Shown here one piece after another: positions 18,411 to 25,963 of a stretch of 64,000 nt of DNA; position 1 is the first letter of the stretch; each line of letters starts with the position of its first letter. Location: positions 1 through 64,000 of the IMG/VR virus record IMGVR_UViG_3300009168_000009; one strand, given 5' to 3'. The notes beneath the pieces were generated by a model that searched no databases, was not told the origin of the DNA, and saw only the letters and a list, made by a program, of their open reading frames with translations. Made by a program: the position numbers and the translations under genes. The DNA is from a virus.

Positions 18411-18932
18411 CTAGCCGCGACTCTGCTGCTCCTCCTGCCGCCGCTCGGGGCCACGATCCTGCGAGGAATCGGGGCGGCCACCTTCGCGTTGACGTGTGGG
18501 CGCAGCATCTTGCGGCTCCTGCCGCTCGCCGCCCTGCCGCTCGTTGCGCAGCTGCTCGGCCCGCTCGCGGCGCTCCTGCCGCTCCTGCTGGACTTCCTCC
18601 GTCAGCCGGCCGCCGAACTCAGCCGGCATGCCGCCTTTGACCCTGGTGGTGTCGCCGGTGCCCTCGTCGGCCTCCTCGATATCGCCGGCCTTGATCGCGA
18701 GCACGAGACTGGCGGTCAGCGGCGTCGTCACGAAGACATCATGCGGGATCGGGTTGTCGGCCATATCGTAGACCACTCGGGGCGATTCATAAGTCTCGCC
18801 GTTCGTCGCGGTGAGCGTGTCCACGATCGCCTTCACCGTCACCATTTGCGGCTCTGACTGCGCCATGGCACGCGGCGTTGCCGCCCGTGGATTGTGGGTC
18901 GGGACTTTGCGGAGCGTGTTGGGATCAGCCAT
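18411..18932 (-). CDS. DUF2635/Mu gp38-like small tail protein with charged C-terminal tail
   Basis: Residues about 45-85 (VVYDMADNPIPHDVFVTTPL, TASLVLAIKAGDIEEAD) resemble the short DUF2635 protein found just upstream of Mu-type sheath genes. Residues 100-173 form an Arg/Glu/Gln-rich tail (RQERRERAEQLRNERQ), probably disordered or helical, not usual in the family. Location between the gp37-like gene and the sheath supports the assignment. Role in the family is unknown. Confidence 0.6.
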   Translation of the reverse strand: MADPNTLRKVPTHNPRAATPRAMAQSEPQMVTVKAIVDTLTATNGETYESPRVVYDMADNPIPHDVFVTTPLTASLVLAIKAGDIEEADEGTGDTTRVKGGMPAEFGGRLTEEVQQERQERRERAEQLRNERQGGERQEPQDAAPTRQREGGRPDSSQDRGPERRQEEQQSRG

Positions 18933-18935
18933 TGG

Positions 18936-19661
18936 CTACCTCCTGCTGTTGGGACGCGGGGCACCGCCCAGGTTTGGCCAGTATGCACCCGGCGGCTCGG
19001 GTTCTATCGCGTGAATTGGTGGATCGAGCACAAAAATGGTGGGTTCACCCGGCGCGCACGGCTGGCACGGATCGCACGGCGGCGGCCCGCAGTCGTTGTG
19101 CAGATTGATGAAGATGTTGCCCAGCTCGCTGCAGCTCGGGCCTTCCGCGCCGATCTCGGTGTCGCAGTCGAACCTGATCTGCTCAAAGAAGACGAACACG
19201 AAGGCGACTTTGACTTGCGGAATCTGCGTGCCCTCGACCCGCATGCCGGCATAGCCGGTTGGCTTGTAGTGTTCATTCGGCCGCCAGTTGACCAGGGCAT
19301 TGAGCAGCTGCTTTTCCACCAGCTCGATATCGTCGGCCGCCATCCACTCGGCCTCGCTGCCGCGCGCGTCGAGCTGAGCGATGAAGGTGATCGAGCGTGG
19401 ATTGATGATGTCGTCCTGCTCGGTTTCCTCGGGCTTGAGCTGCGGAATCCGGACGACGGTCGGCACCACGAGCAGATACGGCGGCTTGAGCAGCGCCCAG
19501 TGTTCCTGATCGAGCTGCCGCAGCACCAGCTTGATGTTGTCGCCGAAGATCGTGCCGGCGTTGCGCAGCCGCCGCACCACGGCGTTGAACAGGCTTTCGC
19601 GCTGTCCAAATTGGCTCTGCAGGAGGGCGGCGGTGCTAGTGCGGTCGTCCACGCTTGCCAT
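18936..19661 (-). CDS. Putative tail terminator (Mu gp37-like)
   Basis: A 241-residue protein in the Mu gp37 position. The segment RRLRNAGTIFGDNIKLVLRQ and a beta-rich middle (LDARGSEAEWMAADDIELV, QIPQVKVAFVFVFFEQIRF) suit tail terminator proteins, which form a ring at the top of the tail. The C-terminus holds an unusual Cys/Pro cluster (NDCGPPPCDPCQPCAPG). Its start overlaps the end of the 49-aa gene upstream by 26 nt. Confidence 0.55.
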   Translation of the reverse strand: MASVDDRTSTAALLQSQFGQRESLFNAVVRRLRNAGTIFGDNIKLVLRQLDQEHWALLKPPYLLVVPTVVRIPQLKPEETEQDDIINPRSITFIAQLDARGSEAEWMAADDIELVEKQLLNALVNWRPNEHYKPTGYAGMRVEGTQIPQVKVAFVFVFFEQIRFDCDTEIGAEGPSCSELGNIFINLHNDCGPPPCDPCQPCAPGEPTIFVLDPPIHAIEPEPPGAYWPNLGGAPRPNSRR

Positions 19662-19785
19662 CCTCCTCGATCTTCCGGATCACCGCCCACATTGCCATCA
19701 ACTCAGGCATGTGCAGCAGCGCCCAGCTTTCAGCAAAAGCGTCTACCAGCTCGGCCTCGGCTTTCTTGCACTCGTCTTCGTCCAC
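19636..19785 (-). CDS. Small hypothetical protein, 49 aa, GTG start
   Basis: A short frame starts at a GTG that immediately follows the stop of the upstream gene and is preceded by GGGAGG at good spacing (7 nt). It reads about 49 residues (starting VDEDECKKAEAELVDAFAES) and ends within the start of the next gene, so the three genes are tightly coupled. The product is a single amphipathic helix, acidic at the N-terminus and basic at the C-terminus (KRGRPH). Function unknown. Confidence 0.55.
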   Translation of the reverse strand: MDEDECKKAEAELVDAFAESWALLHMPELMAMWAVIRKIEEDGKRGRPH

Positions 19786-20172
19786 CTAGCCGCCTCCCTT
19801 GAACTTCACGGCTTGGGCGAGCTCCGCTTTTTCAGGCCGGGCGGTCAACGACTCGTCCAGGGCATCCGGCAGCATCTTGCGCGCGGCCATGTGGCTCGTG
19901 CCGCTCGTCAGATAGCCGGCATAGTCCACTTCCGAGAACAGCGAGCCTTCGCGGCCGGATGCCTCATAGTCGATCGAGCCGATCAATCGGCCGCTGATCA
20001 CGCCGGGATAAGCTCCTGGCGCGGACGGCGACGGCCCGGATGCATTGGTGATGAACGTGTTGCGCCCATCATTGAGGCGGGCATCGATCCAGCTGGTGAT
20101 GATGTCTTCGTCCACTTCGCACACCGGCGGGTTGCGAATGTCCACGCGAATATGGATCGTGAAGTCGGCCAT
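19786..20172 (-). CDS. Tail completion / neck protein (HK97 gp10-like)
   Basis: The 128-residue protein has VISGRLIGSIDYEASGRE, then SEVDYAGYLTSGTSHMAARK, the typical 'GxLxxSI ... YAxyLexGTsxmxaRPf' pattern of HK97 gp10-type and Mu-type virion morphogenesis proteins that join head and tail. Position after the head-closure gene agrees. Start overlaps the upstream stop by one base. Confidence 0.75.
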   Translation of the reverse strand: MADFTIHIRVDIRNPPVCEVDEDIITSWIDARLNDGRNTFITNASGPSPSAPGAYPGVISGRLIGSIDYEASGREGSLFSEVDYAGYLTSGTSHMAARKMLPDALDESLTARPEKAELAQAVKFKGGG

Positions 20173-20657
20173 CAGATGCGATCCACCGCGCTGCCGGGGA
20201 AGTCGAAATGCGGCGGCAGCTCCTGCGTCACCGGATCAGTGCGAACATCCAGCATCGTCTCAATCGAGCACAGCAGCACGAGAAAGCGGCGCACGCCGCC
20301 CATGTCCTTGGTCATGCGGACGCGATACCACGTCGCCGTGTATTGATCGCGATGGAAGACCCAATGATTAAGATCGATCTTCACATCCGGCGGCGTGCGG
20401 ATGACGATCTCGTGGCTCGGCAGCTTGAGCTGGCCGCCGCCTTGGCCGCGTCCCATGCCGGGCCAGACCGCCTGATAGTCGAGTATCTGCGTCGCCTCCA
20501 ACGGCCGCACGCGGGCGTGAACGTGGATCACGTCCGGCCGATCAACGATCGTGGACACGTTGTTGTCAGGCTTCTCGATCGTCGTGCAGATGACCACGGC
20601 GTCGCGGAGATCGCCGATCTGCGGAATGCTTTCGCGCCGTTGATCGATCCTCGGCAT
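20172..20657 (-). CDS. Head closure / head-tail joining protein
   Basis: A 161-aa beta-rich protein between the adaptor and gp10-like genes. The N-terminus (RRESIPQIGDLRDAVVICTT) and the following VIHVHARVRPLEATQILDYQ are like the phage head-tail joining (SPP1 gp16/HK97 gp7-type stopper) family, in which a strand pattern 'G.LR.rV.i' and 'w..v.p......' is usual. It would plug the portal after packaging. Assignment is from pattern and gene order. Confidence 0.65.
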   Translation of the reverse strand: MPRIDQRRESIPQIGDLRDAVVICTTIEKPDNNVSTIVDRPDVIHVHARVRPLEATQILDYQAVWPGMGRGQGGGQLKLPSHEIVIRTPPDVKIDLNHWVFHRDQYTATWYRVRMTKDMGGVRRFLVLLCSIETMLDVRTDPVTQELPPHFDFPGSAVDRI

Positions 20658-20661
20658 GGCG

Positions 20662-21210
20662 TCACGCGATATAGGTCATGTGCGGCGCAAGGAATCCCTT
20701 GGCGCCGCTATTGCTCAGAATCTGATCGTCAATCTTCACGTCGCCGCGGTTCTCGACCATGTAGGCGAACAGCCGCGCCACGGCCTGGACGAATGACGGC
20801 GACACGCCGCAGCTCTGCGAGCCGACGCTGTAGAGCGCCTGCAGGCAGCCGGCGAGACAGCACAGCGCCGGTGCGCAGAAGTCCGCGTCCTCGTGGGCGT
20901 ATGGATTCGGGAGATTGCGGCTGCCGTTGAGCATCGGCGAGTTGGGCGGGATGATCATCACCAGCCGGCCGTTGGCGTACAGCCTGACTTCGCTGGTCGG
21001 CTTGTGCGACAGCTTGATGGTGCCCCAGGCGTCCACGGTCACGGATTCGGTGACTTGCCCCGGCATGTCCATGCCGATCGCCGACGCACATGTCTCCCAG
21101 GCGGCAGCGAACCAATGCTGCGTCAGCCGCTCGTCAAAAGCCCCGTCGGTCGCCGCGTGCAGCTTGGCGATCGCGTAGGCGTCCTCGTAATACGACGGCA
21201 GCTTGCTCAT
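20662..21210 (-). CDS. Head-tail adaptor (gp6-like)
   Basis: A mainly helical 182-residue protein just after the capsid-associated genes, the place of HK97 gp6-type adaptors. YEDAYAIAKLHAATDGAFDE and LTQHWFAAAWETCASAIGMD resemble the helical ends of that family, with a beta segment (PTSEVRLYANGRLVMIIPPN) between. Six Cys, including a CAPALCCLAGC cluster, are atypical. The role by family is to extend the portal ring for head closure. Confidence 0.6.
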   Translation of the reverse strand: MSKLPSYYEDAYAIAKLHAATDGAFDERLTQHWFAAAWETCASAIGMDMPGQVTESVTVDAWGTIKLSHKPTSEVRLYANGRLVMIIPPNSPMLNGSRNLPNPYAHEDADFCAPALCCLAGCLQALYSVGSQSCGVSPSFVQAVARLFAYMVENRGDVKIDDQILSNSGAKGFLAPHMTYIA

Positions 21211-21295
21211 CGGCGGCCTTATGAGTGGGCTGGTCGTCGTTAACTCTCACGTGCGCCAGCCCTAAGTACCCGTTGCGTCTTCTCGCGTGGGTAAT

Positions 21296-21718
21296 TCAAT
21301 GCCCGGAATGGACCGAGATCGACACGCAATCATTGATGATGATTTTGCGGCCGTTGCAGTCCATCAAGCCGAGCGAGATATCGAAGCGGAAGACCTTGCC
21401 GACTGGCACATTCGCCCCGGTCTTGATCATGTTCATGGTGACGTTGTTCTCGCCGAGAATGAGCGTGTAGCCCGGCCAGCCGGTGCCGGGATCAGTGCCG
21501 AGCCCGGAGACAAGATCGATCTCGGCCGGATCGGCGGGGGCCGGCGGATTGGCCATCATGTTGGTGAGCGAGGCGGCCTCGATCGATGCCAGCTTGAAGC
21601 CGTCCACGCTGGCGAGCAGGCCGGTCCAGTCGATCTGCAGCGGGACGGTTTCATTCGGCCGCACATCCCACAGCATGCAGACGCAAGCCGGGTAGGGAGC
21701 GCATTGGAACGTCTGCAT
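21296..21718 (-). CDS. Hypothetical virion protein, 140 aa
   Basis: A beta-rich protein (NETVPLQIDWTGLLASVDGF, YTLILGENNVTMNMIKTGAN, VFRFDISLGLMDCNGRKIII) of unknown family, with five Cys, three in the N-terminal CAPYPACVC. It looks like an immunoglobulin-like or jelly-roll virion decoration or neck protein; position between capsid and connector genes fits either. No signal peptide. Separated from the adaptor gene by about 85 nt with no gene seen. Confidence 0.6.
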   Translation of the reverse strand: MQTFQCAPYPACVCMLWDVRPNETVPLQIDWTGLLASVDGFKLASIEAASLTNMMANPPAPADPAEIDLVSGLGTDPGTGWPGYTLILGENNVTMNMIKTGANVPVGKVFRFDISLGLMDCNGRKIIINDCVSISVHSGH

Positions 21719-21722
21719 GGCG

Positions 21723-21902
21723 TCACCGGCGGCAGGGCGCAGTCAGCGTGCTGATGCGCCGTTGGCTGTAGAGCGTGAGAATCCGGCGTTGCGAAACGAG
21801 CACGCCGGAGCAGCGGGGGGCGGCATACGTCGGCGAAGATACCGTTTGCCGCCCACCGTTGACCGGACGCAGAGGCGATTGGACCGGCCAAACTCGCATC
21901 AT
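21723..21902 (-). CDS. Possible small protein, 59 aa
   Basis: A frame from the ATG at 21902 to a TGA at 21723, filling the gap between two genes and ending 4 nt before the next start. The product is basic (VSSPTYAAPRCSGVLVSQRR) with no known domain. A competing frame from 21912 overlaps it, and the Shine-Dalgarno (GAGG) is better spaced for that ATG. Gene packing in this operon suggests something is translated here, but the frame is uncertain. Confidence 0.35.
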   Translation of the reverse strand: MMRVWPVQSPLRPVNGGRQTVSSPTYAAPRCSGVLVSQRRILTLYSQRRISTLTAPCRR

Positions 21903-21908
21903 CGATCA

Positions 21909-22082
21909 TTATCCTCGGCGAGCTTCGGTCTGCCGGCGCTCGTCGCGATCGATGCCTTGACCCTGGATGCCGCCGAACGTGGTGGTGCCGGTCGTGGTGC
22001 ACATGCACGGCGACGGGAAGTATTCGGTCTGACACGGAGCCGCCGGCCCAGCGCAGAGCACCATGCAGCGATTTACGATCAT
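21909..22082 (-). CDS. Small Cys-rich protein, 57 aa
   Basis: A frame from the ATG at 22082, preceded by AGGAG at 7 nt, to a TAA at 21909. It reads MIVNRCMVLCAGPAAPCQTE, then a CMCTTTGTTTFGG segment and a charged tail. Five Cys in the first 30 residues match the cysteine-rich style of neighbouring virion proteins. The gene starts 3 nt before the stop of the upstream gene. Function unknown; perhaps a small virion or scaffolding peptide. Confidence 0.65.
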   Translation of the reverse strand: MIVNRCMVLCAGPAAPCQTEYFPSPCMCTTTGTTTFGGIQGQGIDRDERRQTEARRG

Positions 22083-22085
22083 GGC

Positions 22086-22370
22086 TCACTCCTCTTTCTG
22101 TTTGCGTGCCTTCTTATCAACCGATCGCAGCGCGGATAGGTCCACATCGGGGCCGCCGTTGTCCTTGTCGTCCTCGGCCTTGGCCGCCGCTTCGAGCCGG
22201 TCGAAGTCCTCGGCGGTGAGCTGCTTGGCCCAACCGCGCTTGATCATGCTGGCGCCTGCCCAGTCCGGCACCTGATAGACCTCGCCGGGCTCGTATTCGG
22301 TCTGCGTCACGCCGTTGTCGAGCGAATAGCGCACCGCCTTGTCAGATGTGATCCGCAGCAAGAGACTCAT
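22086..22370 (-). CDS. Hypothetical protein, 94 aa
   Basis: The start chosen is the ATG at 22370, which overlaps the previous stop (ATGA); a longer frame runs back into that gene and is unlikely. The protein opens with beta strands (MSLLLRITSDKAVRYSLDNG) and has YEPGEVYQVPDWAGASMIKR, like small phage proteins that sit next to capsid genes and occupy neck or fibre positions, followed by a charged helical tail ending KARKQKEE. Similar small proteins are common in head operons, role not established. Confidence 0.6.
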   Translation of the reverse strand: MSLLLRITSDKAVRYSLDNGVTQTEYEPGEVYQVPDWAGASMIKRGWAKQLTAEDFDRLEAAAKAEDDKDNGGPDVDLSALRSVDKKARKQKEE

Positions 22371-22747
22371 CGCACCGGCTCCATGCTCACGACATAGGCC
22401 GCGCACTCCTGCTCGGTGGCTTCGTCTTTGTCCTCGAATGGCACGACGCGGACCCAATCCGCGATGTGCCGGCGGTAGAGCACTTCCAGCTCGCCCTCGA
22501 CACGATCAACAAGGAAGCCGCCGCGCACGGTGCCGGCCACCTTGTCGACCAGCTTTTCCGGATCGGCGCGGCCGTTCGACAGATTGGACACGTCGCACCA
22601 GCACAGGTCATCCGGCTCGCCGTGGCGATCGTTGGTGTGCTGCAGACGGAAACGCGCGGCCTTGTCGCCGCGAAAGACTATGCGGGCGGCCTTGCCGGTA
22701 ACCGGCTGTGGCGTAACCGTGCCATGATCAAATAGAACATGCGACAT
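22367..22747 (-). CDS. Hypothetical protein, 126 aa, head operon
   Basis: The probable start is the ATG at 22747, 5 nt after the preceding stop; an in-frame start further upstream would run through the paralogue gene. The protein is hydrophilic alpha/beta (KAARIVFRGDKAARFRLQHT, VRGGFLVDRVEGELEVLYRR). I do not recognise it. The stop overlaps the next start. By position it may be a minor head or connector protein. Confidence 0.6.
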   Translation of the reverse strand: MSHVLFDHGTVTPQPVTGKAARIVFRGDKAARFRLQHTNDRHGEPDDLCWCDVSNLSNGRADPEKLVDKVAGTVRGGFLVDRVEGELEVLYRRHIADWVRVVPFEDKDEATEQECAAYVVSMEPVR

Positions 22748-22752
22748 TCTGC

Positions 22753-23394
22753 TCACATACCTGTGTGCCGAAGCCGTGTCACCACGGCCAACAGCTCCAG
22801 ACTGGTCGCGCCCTGCGAGAAAATCCGCACGAATTGCTTGGGGCACGCCACCGCGATCTGGCATTGCGAGTGAGCCTTGATCGGGTTCTGCGCCGACAAC
22901 GTGATCGAGGCATCGCCCACATCAACCCACGTCAGATTGAACGTCGATCCGATTCCGGGGCCGGTGCTGGAGACTTGCGGCCGTGGATTGGTCGGCGTCG
23001 CCCCGGTGAGGCTGCCGCCGTCATCAATCGTAACGGCGGTGATCACTCCCGCATTGACGGTTGCGACCGCGAGCACGACGCCATTGCCCAGGCTGATCTT
23101 GTTGCCCACGACATGGCCGGTGCCGCCAGCGGCAATGGCCGCCGCGTTGACCCGTTTCGTCGCGACGGCTGGCACCGGCGAGCATTCGGGCAAAATCTGC
23201 AGCGGCGCAAACGTCCCCGGCACGCACGGATCGCCGGCAGATGCATCCGCACCCTGGAACGTGTAGGTGCCGCTGGTGATGTCGGAGTCGGTCTGATTGG
23301 CAAGCACCAGGGCGTAGGCATAGCCCGAGCTGATGTCGGCATACTTCGGCGACATTGCATTGAACGTGCGAACCGTGCCGCCTGCCGAGATCAT
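22753..23394 (-). CDS. Capsid-associated protein A (paralogue of the 132-aa neighbour) with an inserted domain
   Basis: The N-terminal 70 residues (MISAGGTVRTFNAMSPKYAD, PCVPGTFAPLQILPECSP) and the last 50 (QIAVACPKQFVRI, VVTRLRHTGM) align residue by residue with the neighbour at 23395. Between them lie about 80 extra residues (VVGNKISLGNGVVLAVATVN, DDGGSLTG) that look like a beta-rich module seen in many phage structural proteins. Directly downstream of the capsid gene, so a decoration or stabilising protein is likely. No separate membrane or signal sequence. Confidence 0.65.
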   Translation of the reverse strand: MISAGGTVRTFNAMSPKYADISSGYAYALVLANQTDSDITSGTYTFQGADASAGDPCVPGTFAPLQILPECSPVPAVATKRVNAAAIAAGGTGHVVGNKISLGNGVVLAVATVNAGVITAVTIDDGGSLTGATPTNPRPQVSSTGPGIGSTFNLTWVDVGDASITLSAQNPIKAHSQCQIAVACPKQFVRIFSQGATSLELLAVVTRLRHTGM

Positions 23395-23793
23395 TTACAT
23401 GCCCGTCCGCTTGAGCCGAGTGACGACCGCGAGGATGTCCAGCGTGCCGGCGGTGCCGGCGACGCGGACGAATTGCTTCGGACATGCAACGGCGATGTGG
23501 CACTGCGACATGGCCTTGATCGGATGCTGCGCATCCACGGTGACGACGGCATCCGGAGCCCCTGCGCCGAGCGGCGGCGAGCATTCCGGCTGCACGTCGA
23601 GCGGTGCGAAGGTGCCCGGCACGCAAGGATCGTTGGCGGAAGCGTCCGCGCCCTCGATCGTGAACGTGCCGCTGGTGACATCGGCGCCGGTCTGGTTCGA
23701 CAGCACGATCTCGTAGGCATAGCCCGCCGAGAGATCGGCGTATTTCGGGCTGGCGACATTGAACGCCAGGACGGTGCCGGCTGCGCTGATCAT
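23395..23793 (-). CDS. Capsid-associated protein B (132 aa), paralogue of the 213-aa neighbour
   Basis: This protein begins MISAAGTVLAFNVASPKYAD and ends VVTRLKRTGM, nearly the same as the next gene, which starts directly after it. The shared fold is beta-rich with conserved Cys at DPCVPG, PECSP, CHIAVACPK. It lies between the major capsid gene and its paralogue, as a tandem duplicate. Placement points to a head decoration or minor capsid role, by inference. Confidence 0.65.
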   Translation of the reverse strand: MISAAGTVLAFNVASPKYADLSAGYAYEIVLSNQTGADVTSGTFTIEGADASANDPCVPGTFAPLDVQPECSPPLGAGAPDAVVTVDAQHPIKAMSQCHIAVACPKQFVRVAGTAGTLDILAVVTRLKRTGM

Positions 23794-23836
23794 GGCTCGA
23801 TCTCCTATTTCGGTTTGTCGGCGTCCGTCCGTCCGC

Positions 23837-25186
23837 TTACTGGATTCGGAGCAAGCGACCGGCGTTGACGCAGAGCGGCGCGCCGCCGATCCGTGCTTCG
23901 AACTTGAACAACACGCAGAAGCCCGCCGAATATGGGTCTTGCTGCATGGTCACCGCCTTGCGATTGACCACCATGTACAGCTGATTCCAATTCGCGAATG
24001 CGACCGGCGTTGCACCGGGCACTGCGTCCGGCATCTGGTTCGCGATCACGACCGGCGAGCCGGCGATGACGTACTGGCCGGCATTGAGCGGCGACGCCAG
24101 CATGATCGGACGGCCCATGGCGTCCGACATGGTGAGCGTGAGGCCGAACGTGTTGCCGTTCATGAGATAGGACGTGCCCGCTCCCTGGAAGTTGGTCGGC
24201 ACCTGATACTTGAGCAGGATCAAGTCCTGCCAGGAGAACTGGCCGGCCGGTGTGATCGAGCCGGTGTCACAGATCGGCATGCCCGAGCGCAGAATGCCGA
24301 GCGGCTTTCCAACGCCATCGCCGCTGACGATCGCCGTGGAGATTTGATTGCGGAATGCCCGATTGACCTTGCCGAGCAGCCAGGACTCCACGTTGACGTT
24401 GGCGTCCTCCAGCAAGTCGCGGCTGGTGCAGACGATATAGCGCAGCGACTCGGGCTTGATCTCGACTTCGCCCAGGCCCTCGCCGATTTGCTGCGTGGGA
24501 TTGTTGGCGAAGCATTGCGACTCGCAAGCCCACGCCGCCTGATCCCAGATTTCATTGTCCACGAGGAATTTGACCGACGGGCCGCTGATCGAGAGGTTCG
24601 CCATCAAGCCGGTGAGATCGGTCACGTCTTCGATACACGAGAGAATCGTGCTGGACATTTCCGGCGCCATCAGGAATCCGGACGCGCCGAGATTGAATGT
24701 TGAGAGCGCCTTGCGTTGATCCTCTGGCAGCACGGCAACGTTGGTGCAGTGCATCAGCGAGCGGATCGCCTTGACCGCGATCTCGGCCACGGCCAGCTCG
24801 TCAGCGGTGTAGCTGAACGGATGATCGCCGCTGTCTGATCGCTTGGTGACGCGATGGAAGTGCTTTGCTTCCAGCAGGCCGACTGCCGACTCTTTCGTGG
24901 ACTCGTTGTCACTGCCAGAGCCGGGGCGGTTGATCTTCTTGGAGAGCGTGTTGATCGTCTCCTGCAACGACTGCAAGGTGGTCGCCTTCTCGGCTTCCTC
25001 CTTCACGATGCGGTCCAGCTTGGCCTGGATGTCCGCGATCGTCTTGGAGCCGGCGTCGTAGCCTTCCTTCAGCTCCTTGAAGGTATCGAGGCGTGCCGCC
25101 TCGGCCTTCTGCATTTCCTCGCCCTGTTTCTTGACCTCGGCCTGGACGGACTTGATCAGATCGGCAACCGTGTCGGCTACGGTCAT
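23837..25186 (-). CDS. Major capsid protein, HK97 fold
   Basis: The 449-residue protein has a charged coiled-coil N-terminus (residues 1-90, the HK97 delta-domain equivalent that acts as scaffold and is normally removed by the protease), then the HK97-type body with GFLMAPEMSSTILSCIEDVT, EVEIKPESLRYIVCTSRDLL and VNRAFRNQISTAIVSGDGVG, matching the family's signature for capsid subunits. The cleavage site probably lies near residues 95-115. The gene directly follows the protease with a 4-nt overlap. Eight Cys are present. Confidence 0.92.
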   Translation of the reverse strand: MTVADTVADLIKSVQAEVKKQGEEMQKAEAARLDTFKELKEGYDAGSKTIADIQAKLDRIVKEEAEKATTLQSLQETINTLSKKINRPGSGSDNESTKESAVGLLEAKHFHRVTKRSDSGDHPFSYTADELAVAEIAVKAIRSLMHCTNVAVLPEDQRKALSTFNLGASGFLMAPEMSSTILSCIEDVTDLTGLMANLSISGPSVKFLVDNEIWDQAAWACESQCFANNPTQQIGEGLGEVEIKPESLRYIVCTSRDLLEDANVNVESWLLGKVNRAFRNQISTAIVSGDGVGKPLGILRSGMPICDTGSITPAGQFSWQDLILLKYQVPTNFQGAGTSYLMNGNTFGLTLTMSDAMGRPIMLASPLNAGQYVIAGSPVVIANQMPDAVPGATPVAFANWNQLYMVVNRKAVTMQQDPYSAGFCVLFKFEARIGGAPLCVNAGRLLRIQ

Positions 25187-25893
25187 GGCAAGCGCCTTTC
25201 TTTAACGTCGTTCAACAATGCCTGGACAGTCGAAGCCAAGGCGGTGAGGGCGGCATCATCGTCAGCCCGATAGCCGTCAATCTCAGTGATCCCGACGCGG
25301 CTGGGCTGCGTCAGCAGCGCGTCAAAACCTTTGCGCATAACCACTTCAATCTCATCATCGGTCAGGCCGTTGTCGCGCAGCCATTGCCACGTGTCGTCAC
25401 GCGACAAACTCTTGACGGTGCTGATCCGCGCGCCACGATTGGCGGGCATCGAGCACACGCTGCATTCCATCAGCTCGGCTTTCTTGATGGTGCGGACTTG
25501 CTTCGTATCATCCCAGGACGCGCCGCCGGGCTCGATCAGAAAGCCGACCGATAGGCCGGTGAGGAAGTTTTGCTTCATCAGCGCGTGCGTCTCGCGGCCC
25601 TTCTCGGTGAGCAGCGTGATCTGGCCTTCGACGTGCAGCGACTTGTCCTGCTGTTCGAACTTGGTCCAGCCGCCGATCAGATGTTCGCGGTTGTGATCGC
25701 GATACATCCGGACTTCTTTAGGATTGATGTTGCCGAAGGCGCCGGGGGCAATGATGTCGCGCGCTCGATCGCGCTGTGCTGTGGAGGCGACGCCAGTAAA
25801 AGTCGCTACGTCGGCGCCTTCGCTCAGGGCTTTGGTTTCAAAGCCGCTGCCGGTCCACGTCAGGTCGTGCTGCAACATGAGTGCCCCGCGCAA
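25183..25893 (-). CDS. Prohead protease, HK97 family
   Basis: A 236-residue protein with the U35-type serine protease pattern: TGVASTAQRDRARDIIAPGA, His67 in YRDHNRE, Ser115 in GLSVGF and an acidic residue in ELMECSV. It cleaves scaffold segments of the major capsid protein during head maturation. The gene lies between the MuF-like and capsid genes. Translation may begin at MRG or at the internal MLQHDLTW six codons later. The C-terminal helix (TALASTVQALLNDVKERRLP) is typical. Confidence 0.88.
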   Translation of the reverse strand: MRGALMLQHDLTWTGSGFETKALSEGADVATFTGVASTAQRDRARDIIAPGAFGNINPKEVRMYRDHNREHLIGGWTKFEQQDKSLHVEGQITLLTEKGRETHALMKQNFLTGLSVGFLIEPGGASWDDTKQVRTIKKAELMECSVCSMPANRGARISTVKSLSRDDTWQWLRDNGLTDDEIEVVMRKGFDALLTQPSRVGITEIDGYRADDDAALTALASTVQALLNDVKERRLP

Positions 25894-25963
25894 GGCGGCG
25901 ACGTGGCCGCCGTGGCGCGGACATTACGGCAAATACCGGAACTGCGCAATTCCCGTTACCGGA

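Noticed and set aside
21556-22089. Leftward 177-codon frame over two small genes
   Set aside because: It runs through the 140-aa gene in another frame and has an Arg/Ser/Pro-rich shadow composition.
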